The notes beneath the pieces were generated by a model. That model had not been told where the DNA came from, ran no database searches, and saw nothing but the letters and a program-made list of their open reading frames with translations. The translations under genes and the position numbers were made by a program. Source: Paludibacteraceae bacterium (lineage in GTDB: Bacteria; Bacteroidota; Bacteroidia; Bacteroidales; Paludibacteraceae). From it: a DNA stretch of 58,611 nucleotides. The stretch spans positions 1 through 58,611 of the forward strand of contig CAJOMJ010000005.1 of assembly GCA_905235505.1 (NCBI GenBank). The letters are read 5' to 3'. Below, piece by piece: positions 37,152-46,649 of the stretch; within the stretch, counting starts at the first letter, position 1, and each line of letters starts with the position of its first letter.

Positions 37152-38528
37152 ATGGTACATGATTTATATATTCTAATGATTACGGCGGGCATAGTGAGCT
37201 TGCTGTTCAAACTACTCAAACAACCGGTTGTTCTCGGTTACATAGTCGCAGGTATCTTGGTTGGTCCGCATCTCTTTGGAGAGAATTTCGTTAACTATGA
37301 GAATGTAGAGACATGGGGAAACATCGGAGTACTCTTTGTCCTCTTCTGTATCGGTCTTGAGTTCCGTCTCAAGAATCTCTTCGAAAGCGGCAAGGTGGCA
37401 ATCATCGGTGCCGCTACTATCATCGGAGGCATGCTCTTGCTTGGCTTCGGTGTGGGCAAGTCCGCTGAGTTAGACACGATGAACTCGCTTTTCCTTGCCG
37501 CCATGCTTTGTATGTCGTCCACCACTATTGTCATGAAGGCAATCGATGAAGCAGGACTAAGCAAAGAACGGTTCGTGAAAGGAGCAACGAGTATCCTTAT
37601 CTTTGAGGACATCGTAGCCGTAGTACTCATGGTGCTGCTCTCCAGCATAGCTGTGAAGAATAGTCTTGAAGGAACGGTGCTACTTGAGAAAGTGGGTGTA
37701 CTCGCAATCACATTGGTAATATGGTTCGTGCTTGGAATACTGATTATTCCCACTCTCTTCCGTTGGGTACGCAAATATCTTAATGACGAGATACTGATTG
37801 TTCTCTCGTTGGGTCTGTGTTTGGGTATGGTGCTGACCGCAGAAGAAGCCGGTTTCAGTTCCGCACTCGGAGCATTCGTTATGGGTATGATTCTCGCAGA
37901 GACAAAGGAAGCGCACAGAATAGAGAAACTGATGACTCCGCTAAAGAATGTGTTTGCGGCTATATTCTTCGTGTCGGTCGGAATGATGATCGATCCTGCT
38001 TCGTTAGTGGAGTACTGGTCGTCTATTCTGTATGTGGCAATAGTCATCATCGTTGGTATGATTGTCTTTGGTACACTCGGTTGCTGGTGGGGCGGCGAGA
38101 CTCTGCATGACGCCATGCTCACAGGCTTCTCGTTCGTGCAGATAGGTGAGTTCTCATTCATCATTGCTGCATTGGGTAGCAAACTGGGGGTAACCGATCC
38201 GGTTATCTATCCGATTATCGTGGCTGCGTCGGTACTAACCACTTTCCTCACTCCGTATATCATGAAGGCTGCCACGCCATGCTATAATTTCCTCTATAAA
38301 CACGCTTCGCCGCGCCTCAAAACGAAAATAGACGCACGCGAGGAGAAGGTAGCCAAGGCAGAACTGGATGCATCCAATGCTACTGCGGACAATGACACTT
38401 CATCAGCCGACAAGGTACGCCATGCTGTTCGTAAGACTGTGGTTACCAAACGCGTAGTTAATCTGTTCCTCAAGAATATGAGTGAAAACGACCAACCTCA
38501 AAAGGAACACAAAGAAGATGAAGTATAG
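37152..38528 (+). CDS. Cation:proton antiporter, CPA2/Kef type
   Basis: A 458-residue inner-membrane protein with about 12 hydrophobic segments. CPA2 blocks are visible: QPVVLGYIVAGILVGPHLFG at the start, IGVLFVLFCIGLEFR, the FEDIVAVVLMVLL segment (acidic transport residues) and SSALGAFVMGMILAET. After the membrane part there is a hydrophilic, charged tail (residues about 385-458) with no recognisable TrkA-N nucleotide-binding domain, so it is not a full KefB/KefC. It would exchange K+ or Na+ for protons. It begins 31 nt after the palindromic element at 37068-37121. I found no consensus promoter in front, so expression may depend on upstream read-through. Confidence 0.88.
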   Translation: MVHDLYILMITAGIVSLLFKLLKQPVVLGYIVAGILVGPHLFGENFVNYENVETWGNIGVLFVLFCIGLEFRLKNLFESGKVAIIGAATIIGGMLLLGFGVGKSAELDTMNSLFLAAMLCMSSTTIVMKAIDEAGLSKERFVKGATSILIFEDIVAVVLMVLLSSIAVKNSLEGTVLLEKVGVLAITLVIWFVLGILIIPTLFRWVRKYLNDEILIVLSLGLCLGMVLTAEEAGFSSALGAFVMGMILAETKEAHRIEKLMTPLKNVFAAIFFVSVGMMIDPASLVEYWSSILYVAIVIIVGMIVFGTLGCWWGGETLHDAMLTGFSFVQIGEFSFIIAALGSKLGVTDPVIYPIIVAASVLTTFLTPYIMKAATPCYNFLYKHASPRLKTKIDAREEKVAKAELDASNATADNDTSSADKVRHAVRKTVVTKRVVNLFLKNMSENDQPQKEHKEDEV

Positions 38529-38598
38529 TTGATAAGCTGATAGACCGGTAAACTATTGAATTGGGTCATAAAGAGTTTAATTATAAATATTGATAACA

Positions 38599-39684
38599 AT
38601 GAGAAATATTCTTTTTGTGCTAAGCACATTTTCATTTTGTTTGCTTGCAGGGTGTGTCAAAATGCCTCAGGAACAGCACACCAGTTATGAAACAATCACA
38701 CTGAGTTGCGAGACTGTGACAGCCCCGATGTCATGGAGTGCCGCCATTCGCGGAACAGGTGATGTATCTATTGTTTCACGTTGCACAGGTACGCTTAATG
38801 AAATAAAGGTAAGAGATGGTCAGAGAGTAAAGAAAGGAGATGTATTGTTTCTAATTGATAGTCGCAGTGCAGAGAATGTTCTGGCACATGCGCAAGCCGA
38901 TTTGCAGACTGCAATAGCAAATCGTGATAATGCCCGTATAGAAGCTGAGAGCAACAAAGATTTGGCTGAGCAGGGCATCATTAGCGAATACCTTCTACGC
39001 AAGAGCGAGAATGTCCTCCAATCCGCTGAGGCACAAGTGGCGCAGGCACAGGCAGTTGTAAGAGATGCACAACTGAGGTTGAGTTATTGCACAATCAAGA
39101 GCCCTGTAGATGGGTTGGTAGGCAATATCATGCCTCATGTCGGCGATGTGATAAATGAAGGAGCGATGCTGACACGCATTGCCGGAGTGGATGAAATGGA
39201 GGCAAGTTTCTCACTTACTGAAAGCCAGATACATGCTCTCGTGAATGAGTTGGGTTCCATAGATGAGATACTCAAGATAGCCCCGCCTCTCACACTACGA
39301 TTCAAGGACGGCACAGAGTATGGCCACCAAGGTCACATAACCAGTCTCTCAGGTATGGTAGATAAGCAAACAGGTTCTGTCACTTGTTATGTCACTTTCC
39401 CCAACCCTAAGGGCGAACTATTCTCAGGTATGCAGGGAACCGTGGTAATGCCCATCGAATGGGAGAATGTAATGCTTGTACCACTCTCCGCTATCGTTCG
39501 CATACAGAACAAAGTGTTGGTTTACAAAGTGGGCGCAGATAGTCTGGCTACCAGTGCAATCATAGAGATAGAGGAACTTGGTGACGGCAAACGGGCTGTT
39601 ATACAATCCGGTGCACAAGTAGGCGAGACAATTGTAGCCAAAGGTGCTGCTAACGTACATGAGAAAGACCGCGTAATTTGGTAG
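38599..39684 (+). CDS. RND efflux periplasmic adaptor (MexA/AcrA family) lipoprotein
   Basis: A 361-residue lipoprotein when started at the ATG at 38599 (lipobox LLAGC, C19). The adaptor architecture is clear: a lipoyl half-motif (GTLNEIKVRDGQRVKKGDVL) and a helical hairpin with heptads of Ala, Gln and Glu (about residues 95-155, AQVAQAQAVV). The second lipoyl half follows (TIKSPVDGLVGNIMPHVGD), then a beta-barrel and a membrane-proximal domain. It links the inner-membrane pump to the outer-membrane channel. The permease ATG follows 4 nt after the stop, so the genes are one operon. Confidence 0.92.
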   Translation: MRNILFVLSTFSFCLLAGCVKMPQEQHTSYETITLSCETVTAPMSWSAAIRGTGDVSIVSRCTGTLNEIKVRDGQRVKKGDVLFLIDSRSAENVLAHAQADLQTAIANRDNARIEAESNKDLAEQGIISEYLLRKSENVLQSAEAQVAQAQAVVRDAQLRLSYCTIKSPVDGLVGNIMPHVGDVINEGAMLTRIAGVDEMEASFSLTESQIHALVNELGSIDEILKIAPPLTLRFKDGTEYGHQGHITSLSGMVDKQTGSVTCYVTFPNPKGELFSGMQGTVVMPIEWENVMLVPLSAIVRIQNKVLVYKVGADSLATSAIIEIEELGDGKRAVIQSGAQVGETIVAKGAANVHEKDRVIW

Positions 39685-39688
39685 AACA

Positions 39689-42600
39689 ATGAATAAAGGA
39701 AACATATTTGTAGATCGTAGGGTAATGGCGATATGTATATCGCTGCTTATTGCCTTGATTGGCTTTATATGCCTAAAGACGTTGCCTATTGAGCAATATC
39801 CTAATATTGCTCCGCCAACAGTATTGATTACCACTTCTTATACAGGCGCTGATGCAAATACCGTGATGAAATCCGTAGTCATGCCCATTGAGGAGGCAGT
39901 CAATGGAGTGGAGGATATGGCGTACATGACTTCAGAGGCCTCTGCAACAGGTGATGTCAGTATCAATGTCTATTTCAAACAGGGCACCGATCCAAACATG
40001 GCTGCGGTGAATGTGCAAAACCGTGTCTCTGCCGCTCTTGGACTATTGCCCCAAGAAGTGACACGCGTGGGAGTAAAGGTTGAAAAACAACAGAATAACA
40101 TTCTTCAGATAGGTGCACTTGTCAGTCGTGATGCCAAGTTCGATAACGACTTCATTGCCAACTATATCGATATCAATGTCAAGCCGCGCTTGTTGCGTAT
40201 AACCGGTGTCGGATCGGTACAGAACTTGGGTAATACGTATTCTCTTCGTATCTGGATGAAGCCCGATGTGATGGCGCGTTACGGTCTTGACCCGCAGGAT
40301 GTGTTCGCTGCCATTGGCAATCAGAACATGGTAGCCGCTACCGGTTCGCTGGGTGAACAGAGCGGTAATACGTACCAATATAATCTGGAATACAAAGGGC
40401 GTTTGCAATCTATAGATGAGTTTGAGTCCATCGTCTTGCGTACTTCTCAGGGAAATGTGTTGCATCTTAGAGATGTGGCGGATGTTGAACTCGGTGCACT
40501 GAGTTATAGTTTTTCCTCGCGAATAGACGGTCAGCCAGGTGTGGCATTTATTATAAACCAAGCGCCCGGGGCCAATGCAACGCAGGTCAATGCAGCGATT
40601 GACGAATTGTACAAAGAACTGAAACAGACCATGCCTGCAGGTCTGGAGTTTACAGTACTACAGACATCTGACGATTTCCTCTATGCCGCTATACATAACG
40701 TGGTAGAGACACTTATCATTGCAATCCTGCTCGTCATTCTGGTGGTCTATTTCTTCTTGCAGAACTTCAAGGCTACACTTATTCCTTCTATTTCCATCGT
40801 CGTCTCGCTGTTAGGTACATTCGCAGTAGTGAAGATAGCAGGTTTTTCTCTGAATATCCTCACTCTCTTTGCCCTTGTCCTTGCTATTGGAACCGTTGTT
40901 GATGACGCTATAGTTGTGGTGGAGGCAGTGATGGCAAAGATGGAGAATGGTTACACATCGGCATATAAAGCCACCAAAGATGCAATGAGTGAGGTGACGG
41001 TCGCAGTTATCAGTTGCACACTCGTCTTCATGGCAGTCTTTATCCCTGTGACCTTCATGCCGGGAACAAGCGGAACATTCTTCACTCAGTTCGGTATTAC
41101 GATTGCAAGTTCAGTAGGACTTAGTTGCATCTCAGCGCTTACTCTCTGCCCGGCGCTGACGGCAATCCTCTTTCGACCGAAGAATGAAAAGAAAGAGACA
41201 AGCAAAGGACTCAACTACTGGGTTAAGACCGCATACGAAGCCGGCTATAATGCTATCCTTGTAAAGTACAAAAAAGGCGTTTCACGCTTCTTGAAAAGAC
41301 CTCACATGGCATGGCTGTGGCTTGTTGCAGCATTGGTGGTTATGGTATTTGCCATGCGTTCTCTGCCTTCAGGATTGGTGCCTCAGGAAGACCAAGGCGT
41401 TTTCATGATTGATGTTACAGCTCCTGCCGGTTCGCCATTAGTGGAAACAGACAAGATAATGGAACAGGTAGAGGAACATGTATTACGGCTTGAAGAAGTG
41501 GAGAGTTATGCCAAGATTTCCGGTTTCGGATTGCTCTCCGGAACAGGGGTCAGCTACGGTACGCTTATTGTGCGTCTCAAACCTTGGGACAAACGTAAAG
41601 GTATAGAGCATTATATTGACTACGTTATGGCCAAACTGTATCTTAGCTGCGAGGATATCAAAGATGCGCAGATTATTCCTTTCCAGATGCCGCAGATACC
41701 AGGTTATGGCAATAGTAACGCTATTGACCTCCAAATGGAAGACTTGCAAGGTGGAGATATGAGCCGCTTCAACGAGGTAGTCAACACTTTCCTTGCAGAA
41801 CTGCAGAAACGTGATGAAGTGCAGATGGCGATGTCGCTTTACTCTGAGTCCTTCCCCAAATACAAGGTGGATGTTAATGCCACGCAATGCGATCGTGCAG
41901 GCATATCGCCTGATGTAGTGCTTAATACTCTCGGCGCATACTGCGGAAGTGTATATGTCAGCAATTTTAACCAGTATGGCAAGGTTTATCGAGTCATGGC
42001 AGGATCCGCTCCCGAGTATCGTCTTGATCCTAATTCACTCAATAACATATTTGTGCGTATAGGCGATGAGATGGCTCCTATAGCACAATTTATAACCCTC
42101 ACGCCCACCGTTGGATCGGCTACGCAGAAGCGGTTCAATCTTTATCAGTCTATTGCCTGCTCTGTTCAGCCTAATACCGGTTATAGCGAGGGCGATGTGC
42201 AACAGGTGATTGCAGAAGTAGCTAAAGACTACCTGCCTGCGGGCTATGGCTATGAGTATGGAGGTATGAGCAGGGAATTGGAAGCAAATAGCAAATCCAA
42301 CCTAACAGGTATTATTTACCTCGTCTGCATTCTGCTCATATATATGATTCTTGCATCGCTGTACGAATCGTTTTTCATTCCATTAGCTGTGCTACTCTCC
42401 GTGCCTTTCGGACTCATGGGTTCATTTGCCCTCTCATGGTTATGCGGTCAGCAGAATAATATCTACCTCCAGACAGGTGTAATCATGCTTATTGGTTTGT
42501 TGGCAAAGACAGCTATACTCATTACGGAGTTCGCAGTGGAGAAACATAAACAGGGAATGGGTGTTGTAGAGGCTGCAATGAGTGCGTGCGAGGATCGTCT

Positions 42601-44206
42601 CAGACCTATTCTTATGACTGTTGTAACAATGATTGCAGGTATGATTCCGCTTATCATTGAAGGTGGCGCAGGAGCAAACGGGAACCGTGCACTTGCTATT
42701 GGTGTTACCGGCGGTATGGCAGTCGGGACTCTTGCGTTAGTATTTGTAGTGCCTGCATTCTATATTATTTTCCAGAAACTGCATGATAGGTTTCAAGGCG
42801 AAGAACCTGCATCCGAGTCCAATCCGACAGATAGGCAAACTCACAATATGAACTGTCTTGTAGTGATAACAGTCAGTGCATTAGCACTATCTCTATCTTC
42901 CTGCGCAGTCTTCAAAAAATACGAACCTCAGGCAAAACCCGATGTTGATTCATTAGTAACAGCTGTTTGCGAAACCCAATGGCAGTCCTACATAACCGAC
43001 CCTATACTGCAAAACCTCATAGATACAGCTTTGGAAAATAATGTGGATTATCGTTCATGTCAGTTGGCTATTCAGGAAGCGGATGCACGTCTTCGAGCTG
43101 CCAAATTGGGTTTCTTGCCTACCTTGGCTCTCTCATCGGCTAATGTAGGGGTTGCTGGTACTTATGCACCCGGAGCAGGAACCTCAGGGGCAATACTCGG
43201 CTATCAAGTTCCTCTTGCACTCAACTGGGGTGGGGAAGGCTTTGGTACAATCACCAATCGTAAACGCCAGGCAGAGGTTCTGCGAGAACAGGCCGTGGAC
43301 AACATGGCAGCTGCACATGCCAATCTCGTGGCTACCGTTGCAAGACTATATACACAACTGCAATTGCTCGATTATCAGGCCGCTATACTCGATTCTACGG
43401 AACTAATATGGCAGCGCGTGTTAGAGGTTCAACGTGTCTTGGTCAAGAACGGTCAAGCTTTTTCACCCTCTGTGGGACAGATGGAAGCTTCACTGCTCAA
43501 TGTCATTATTCAGCGCAAACAACTCATGCAGGAAATTCATACTCTTGAACTTTACATGTGTCGTCTCCTGAACGAAGAACCACATCCCATCCCCCGTTCA
43601 CCGTGGATAAGTTATAATCTTGATACCCTTACTATCGAGCCTCTCCCTGCTGCACAATTGAGCAATCGTGCCGATGTGAGGGCAGCCGAACGTAATGTGG
43701 CTGTGGCTTTCTATCAGACCAACATGGCGAAAGCGGCCTTCTGTCCTGCACTCTCTCTCTCAGGACTCATTGGTTGGACCAATAATGGAGGAGTTGTACC
43801 CAATCCGGGACAACTGCTCATGAATGCGGTATTAGGACTTACTCAGCCTATCTTTGCAGGGGGCAAACTCAAAGCCAATCTCAAAATCGCAAAGATAGCC
43901 CAAGAAGAAGCTGCAAACCGGTATGTTGAGACTATGTTGCGGGCAGGAAGCGAAGTGAACGACGCTATCTTCCGCTGTCGCAATGCTGAAGAGCAGAATA
44001 CCCTCTATCAGCGTCTTCTTACCACGCAGTTAGAAGCCTACAACGGTACCTGCGAACTCATGAAGAAGGGCAAGGCATCTTACCTCGAGGTGCTTATCGC
44101 TCAAGAAAACTACCTTAAAGCGCAACTCGCCGATGTTACCAACCGCTATAATGGTATGATTAGTCTCATTGACCTATATGTCGCATTGGGAGGCGGTACC
44201 AAATGA
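39689..44206 (+). CDS. RND efflux permease (HAE1/AcrB type) fused to outer-membrane factor (OprM/NodT type)
   Basis: A single 1505-residue frame. Residues 1 to about 1045 form a full RND pump: FVDRRVMAICISLLIALIGF first helix, porter domains, proton-relay D405-D406 in GTVVDDAIVVVEAV, and a second helix block with LLAKTAILITEFAVEK. Residues about 1054-1505 are a complete outer-membrane factor with its own lipoprotein signal (M1054, lipobox SLSSC, C1072). It carries the two coiled-coil and beta-strand repeats typical of OprM/NodT (LIDTALENNVDYRSCQLAIQ; NRADVRAAERNVA). I see no stop or frame change between the parts. Either one polyprotein is made and cut by lipoprotein signal peptidase, or the second half is started at the internal ATG at 42848. 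With the adaptor it forms a tripartite drug pump. Confidence 0.93.
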   Translation: MNKGNIFVDRRVMAICISLLIALIGFICLKTLPIEQYPNIAPPTVLITTSYTGADANTVMKSVVMPIEEAVNGVEDMAYMTSEASATGDVSINVYFKQGTDPNMAAVNVQNRVSAALGLLPQEVTRVGVKVEKQQNNILQIGALVSRDAKFDNDFIANYIDINVKPRLLRITGVGSVQNLGNTYSLRIWMKPDVMARYGLDPQDVFAAIGNQNMVAATGSLGEQSGNTYQYNLEYKGRLQSIDEFESIVLRTSQGNVLHLRDVADVELGALSYSFSSRIDGQPGVAFIINQAPGANATQVNAAIDELYKELKQTMPAGLEFTVLQTSDDFLYAAIHNVVETLIIAILLVILVVYFFLQNFKATLIPSISIVVSLLGTFAVVKIAGFSLNILTLFALVLAIGTVVDDAIVVVEAVMAKMENGYTSAYKATKDAMSEVTVAVISCTLVFMAVFIPVTFMPGTSGTFFTQFGITIASSVGLSCISALTLCPALTAILFRPKNEKKETSKGLNYWVKTAYEAGYNAILVKYKKGVSRFLKRPHMAWLWLVAALVVMVFAMRSLPSGLVPQEDQGVFMIDVTAPAGSPLVETDKIMEQVEEHVLRLEEVESYAKISGFGLLSGTGVSYGTLIVRLKPWDKRKGIEHYIDYVMAKLYLSCEDIKDAQIIPFQMPQIPGYGNSNAIDLQMEDLQGGDMSRFNEVVNTFLAELQKRDEVQMAMSLYSESFPKYKVDVNATQCDRAGISPDVVLNTLGAYCGSVYVSNFNQYGKVYRVMAGSAPEYRLDPNSLNNIFVRIGDEMAPIAQFITLTPTVGSATQKRFNLYQSIACSVQPNTGYSEGDVQQVIAEVAKDYLPAGYGYEYGGMSRELEANSKSNLTGIIYLVCILLIYMILASLYESFFIPLAVLLSVPFGLMGSFALSWLCGQQNNIYLQTGVIMLIGLLAKTAILITEFAVEKHKQGMGVVEAAMSACEDRLRPILMTVVTMIAGMIPLIIEGGAGANGNRALAIGVTGGMAVGTLALVFVVPAFYIIFQKLHDRFQGEEPASESNPTDRQTHNMNCLVVITVSALALSLSSCAVFKKYEPQAKPDVDSLVTAVCETQWQSYITDPILQNLIDTALENNVDYRSCQLAIQEADARLRAAKLGFLPTLALSSANVGVAGTYAPGAGTSGAILGYQVPLALNWGGEGFGTITNRKRQAEVLREQAVDNMAAAHANLVATVARLYTQLQLLDYQAAILDSTELIWQRVLEVQRVLVKNGQAFSPSVGQMEASLLNVIIQRKQLMQEIHTLELYMCRLLNEEPHPIPRSPWISYNLDTLTIEPLPAAQLSNRADVRAAERNVAVAFYQTNMAKAAFCPALSLSGLIGWTNNGGVVPNPGQLLMNAVLGLTQPIFAGGKLKANLKIAKIAQEEAANRYVETMLRAGSEVNDAIFRCRNAEEQNTLYQRLLTTQLEAYNGTCELMKKGKASYLEVLIAQENYLKAQLADVTNRYNGMISLIDLYVALGGGTK

Positions 44207-44234
44207 TTTCCGGTTACATATACATACATTAAGC

Positions 44235-44261
44235 CCCTGTTTGGTTCTACTCCAAACAGGG
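44235..44261. terminator. Hairpin terminator between the RND operon and tRNA-Pro
   Basis: CCCTGTTTGG, 7-nt loop, CCAAACAGGG: a perfect 10-bp stem 28 nt after the fusion gene stop and 12 nt beyond the tRNA 3' end. It can serve both converging transcripts. Confidence 0.8.
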
Positions 44262-44273
44262 ACTTATATCTCG

Positions 44274-44347
44274 TCGGGGTGAAAGGATTCGAACCTTCGA
44301 CCTCCTGGTCCCAAACCAGATGCGCTACCGGACTGCGCCACGCCCCG
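44274..44347 (-). tRNA. tRNA-Pro (anticodon TGG)
   Basis: Seventy-four nt on the minus strand fold as a cloverleaf. The acceptor starts CGGGGCG, the D arm contains GGCGCAGTCCGGTAGCGC, the anticodon loop is TTTGGGA (TGG), and the T loop is TTCGAAT with a GAAGG/CCTTT stem. The discriminator is A and the 3' CCA is not encoded (CGA follows). One acceptor pair, C6 with A67, is a mismatch. It is expressed from the promoter at 44406-44436. Confidence 0.94.
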
Positions 44348-44366
44348 AGGCAACTTTCATCTTGAG

Positions 44367-44389
44367 GAGACGTGACAAAGTCAAGTCTC
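44367..44389. repeat. Imperfect hairpin, interspersed-element copy in the tRNA leader
   Basis: GAGACGTGAC, AAA, GTCAAGTCTC: arms agree at 9 of 10 pairs. Read on the minus strand and extended to 44392 it follows the pattern GTAGAGAC...AC...GTCACGTCT seen at 37070. It lies between the tRNA-Pro promoter and gene. Confidence 0.6.
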
Positions 44390-44405
44390 TACGTGAAAGC
44401 GGCTG

Positions 44406-44436
44406 CAAAGGTACTACCTTTTCTTCAATTGTGCAA
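44406..44436 (-). promoter_or_regulatory. Bacteroidota promoter for tRNA-Pro
   Basis: Minus-strand TACCTTTG (44406-44413), TTG (44434-44436) 20 nt upstream. Confidence 0.75.
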
Positions 44437-44450
44437 GTGAAAAGATAAAT

Positions 44451-44481
44451 TTTGTTGTTCGGTAAATATTTATTACCTTTG
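44451..44481 (+). promoter_or_regulatory. Bacteroidota promoter for the S9 peptidase operon
   Basis: TTTG (44451-44454), 19 nt, TACCTTTG (44474-44481), 29 nt before the ATG at 44511. It is divergent from the tRNA promoter. Confidence 0.8.
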
Positions 44482-44510
44482 CAGGCAGTTATCATATACA
44501 AGGTTAAATC

Positions 44511-46649
44511 ATGAAAAGCAAATCCTTCGTTTTCGTGCTGATATCCCTATTGGCAATTAGTTGTATGAATCAGGAAGAAACAAAAGTAATCGGTAAGCAG
44601 TACCCCGAGATTGAAAATAGGCAATTCTCCGCTGAAGCCTTATGGGCAATGGGGCGCATAGGCGGGGTCGCTGTTAATAGGCAGACGGGAGATGTCGCTT
44701 ATCAGGTTACTTACTATAGTGTTGAAGAAAACAAGTCGAATACCGAACTGTTTCTTCTTAAACAATGTGAGAAAGACGGTGCCGATACCCCTAAACAACT
44801 GACACATACGCCCTATGGCGAGAATTCTCCTGCATGGCTCAACGATGGCAGACTCGCATATCTCAGTACTGAGTCAGGAAGCTCACAAGTGTGGGCAATG
44901 GATATTCAAACAGGTAAAACAACACAACTTACCGATTATAAGGACGACATAGAAGGTTTCCTGTTCTCGCCCGATGGCAAGCAACTGCTGTTTATCGCTC
45001 AGGTGAAAACCGTCGAGCAGACTGCGGACATATATCCTGACCTGCCAAAAGCATCGGGTAGGGTGGTTACCGACCTTATGTACAAACATTGGGACGAGTG
45101 GACAGAAACTGCCCCTCATCCTTTCCTTGCTGATTTCAATGGTTCTCAAATCTCCAACATACACGACATACTTGAAGGCGAACCATACGAGTGCCCCATG
45201 AAACCCTTTGGCGGTATAGAGCAACTTTGTTTCTCGCCCGATAGCAAACAGATAGCTTATACCTGCAGAAAAAAGACAGGGTTGGATTATGCCGTCAGCA
45301 CTAATTCTGACATCTATCTCTATTCTATCCCCACCGGCGAAACAAAGAACCTTACCGAGGGTATGATGGGTTATGACATGAACCCGCAGTTCTCGCCCGA
45401 TGGCACTATGCTCGCCTGGCAGTCGATGGAGAGAGACGGCTATGAGAGCGATTGGAACCGGCTGTTCGTCATGAATATGGAGTCAGGAGAGAAGCACTTC
45501 GTTAGCGGGAAGTTCAAGAGTAATGTTGATGAGTTCCTATGGCTCGACAATTCCAGTATTCTGTTTAATGGCTGTTGGCATGCTCTGCAGCACTTGTATC
45601 TGCTCGACCTCGAAGGCGATTTCTATGAATTGACAGATGGTCAGTACGACTATAACATCGGCGGCTTCGACGGAGAGAATGTCTTCACCCTGCGTCACTC
45701 TATGCGGGAGAGCAACGAACTTTATTGTTTCCGTCTTAGTGATATTCCTCTCAATCATGCTAAGAAAGATATCTACATCGCCGAATCTGTCCTTGAGAAG
45801 AAAGGAATACTCCGCCAACTCACTTTCGAAAACAAACATATATATGACCAAGTGGACATGGGTAGAGTAACCGAGCGTTGGCAGACAACAACTGACGGCA
45901 AACGTATGCTGACTTGGATTATCTATCCTCCTCATTTCGACCCGCATAAAAAATACCCCGCATTGCTCTACTGCGAGGGCGGACCGCAATCCACTGTGTC
46001 GCAGTTCTGGTCGTATCGGTGGAACTTCATGCGCATGGCGGCACACGGCTACATTATCGTTGCTCCCAATCGGCGTGGGCTGCCCGGATTCGGACTCGAG
46101 TGGAATGAACAAATTTCGGGTGACTATGGTGGACAATGCATGAAAGATTATCTCACTGCCATTGATGAGTTCTGCACCGAACCGTATGTCGATACTGAAC
46201 ATTTAGGCTGTGTCGGAGCTTCCTTCGGCGGATTCAGCGTTTATTGGCTTGCAGGGCATCATAATAAACGGTTTAAGGCTTTCATTGCCCACGACGGCAT
46301 CTTCAACATGGAAATGCAATACCTTGAGACAGAAGAAAAATGGTTTGCCAACTGGGATATGGGCGGCGCATATTGGGAGAAAGACAACAAGACTGCGCAG
46401 CGCACTTTCCAAAACTCTCCGCATCTTTTTGTTGACAAATGGGACACCCCCATTCTTTGCATTCATGGGGAGAAAGACTACCGTATTCTTGCCAATCAAG
46501 GTATGGCAGCCTTCGATGCTGCCAAAATGAGGGGCGTACCCGCCGAACTGCTCATCTTCCCCGATGAGAACCATTGGGTGCTCAAACCGCAAAACGGAAT
46601 ATTGTGGCAACGTGAATTTATAAACTGGTTGGACAAATGGCTAAAGTAA
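44511..46649 (+). CDS. S9 family (prolyl oligopeptidase-type) peptidase lipoprotein
   Basis: A 712-residue lipoprotein (lipobox LAISC, C18), so exported. The first two thirds is a TolB/WD-like beta-propeller with repeated FSPDGK/FSPDSK blades (residues about 50-420). The C-terminal third is the alpha/beta-hydrolase with the triad S571 (GASFGGFS), D656 (HGEKDYR) and H688 (DENHWV). Propeller plus this hydrolase is the S9B/S9C layout of dipeptidyl peptidases and acylaminoacyl peptidases, which trim short peptides. It is the first gene of a possible four-gene unit; its stop overlaps the thioesterase ATG by 13 nt. Confidence 0.92.
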   Translation: MKSKSFVFVLISLLAISCMNQEETKVIGKQYPEIENRQFSAEALWAMGRIGGVAVNRQTGDVAYQVTYYSVEENKSNTELFLLKQCEKDGADTPKQLTHTPYGENSPAWLNDGRLAYLSTESGSSQVWAMDIQTGKTTQLTDYKDDIEGFLFSPDGKQLLFIAQVKTVEQTADIYPDLPKASGRVVTDLMYKHWDEWTETAPHPFLADFNGSQISNIHDILEGEPYECPMKPFGGIEQLCFSPDSKQIAYTCRKKTGLDYAVSTNSDIYLYSIPTGETKNLTEGMMGYDMNPQFSPDGTMLAWQSMERDGYESDWNRLFVMNMESGEKHFVSGKFKSNVDEFLWLDNSSILFNGCWHALQHLYLLDLEGDFYELTDGQYDYNIGGFDGENVFTLRHSMRESNELYCFRLSDIPLNHAKKDIYIAESVLEKKGILRQLTFENKHIYDQVDMGRVTERWQTTTDGKRMLTWIIYPPHFDPHKKYPALLYCEGGPQSTVSQFWSYRWNFMRMAAHGYIIVAPNRRGLPGFGLEWNEQISGDYGGQCMKDYLTAIDEFCTEPYVDTEHLGCVGASFGGFSVYWLAGHHNKRFKAFIAHDGIFNMEMQYLETEEKWFANWDMGGAYWEKDNKTAQRTFQNSPHLFVDKWDTPILCIHGEKDYRILANQGMAAFDAAKMRGVPAELLIFPDENHWVLKPQNGILWQREFINWLDKWLK

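Noticed and set aside
37295..38182. Long antisense open frame (295 codons) across the antiporter gene
   Set aside because: It is rich in Ser, Thr and Ile, the mirror of a Gly/Val/Leu membrane protein, matches no family, and lies wholly within a certain gene.
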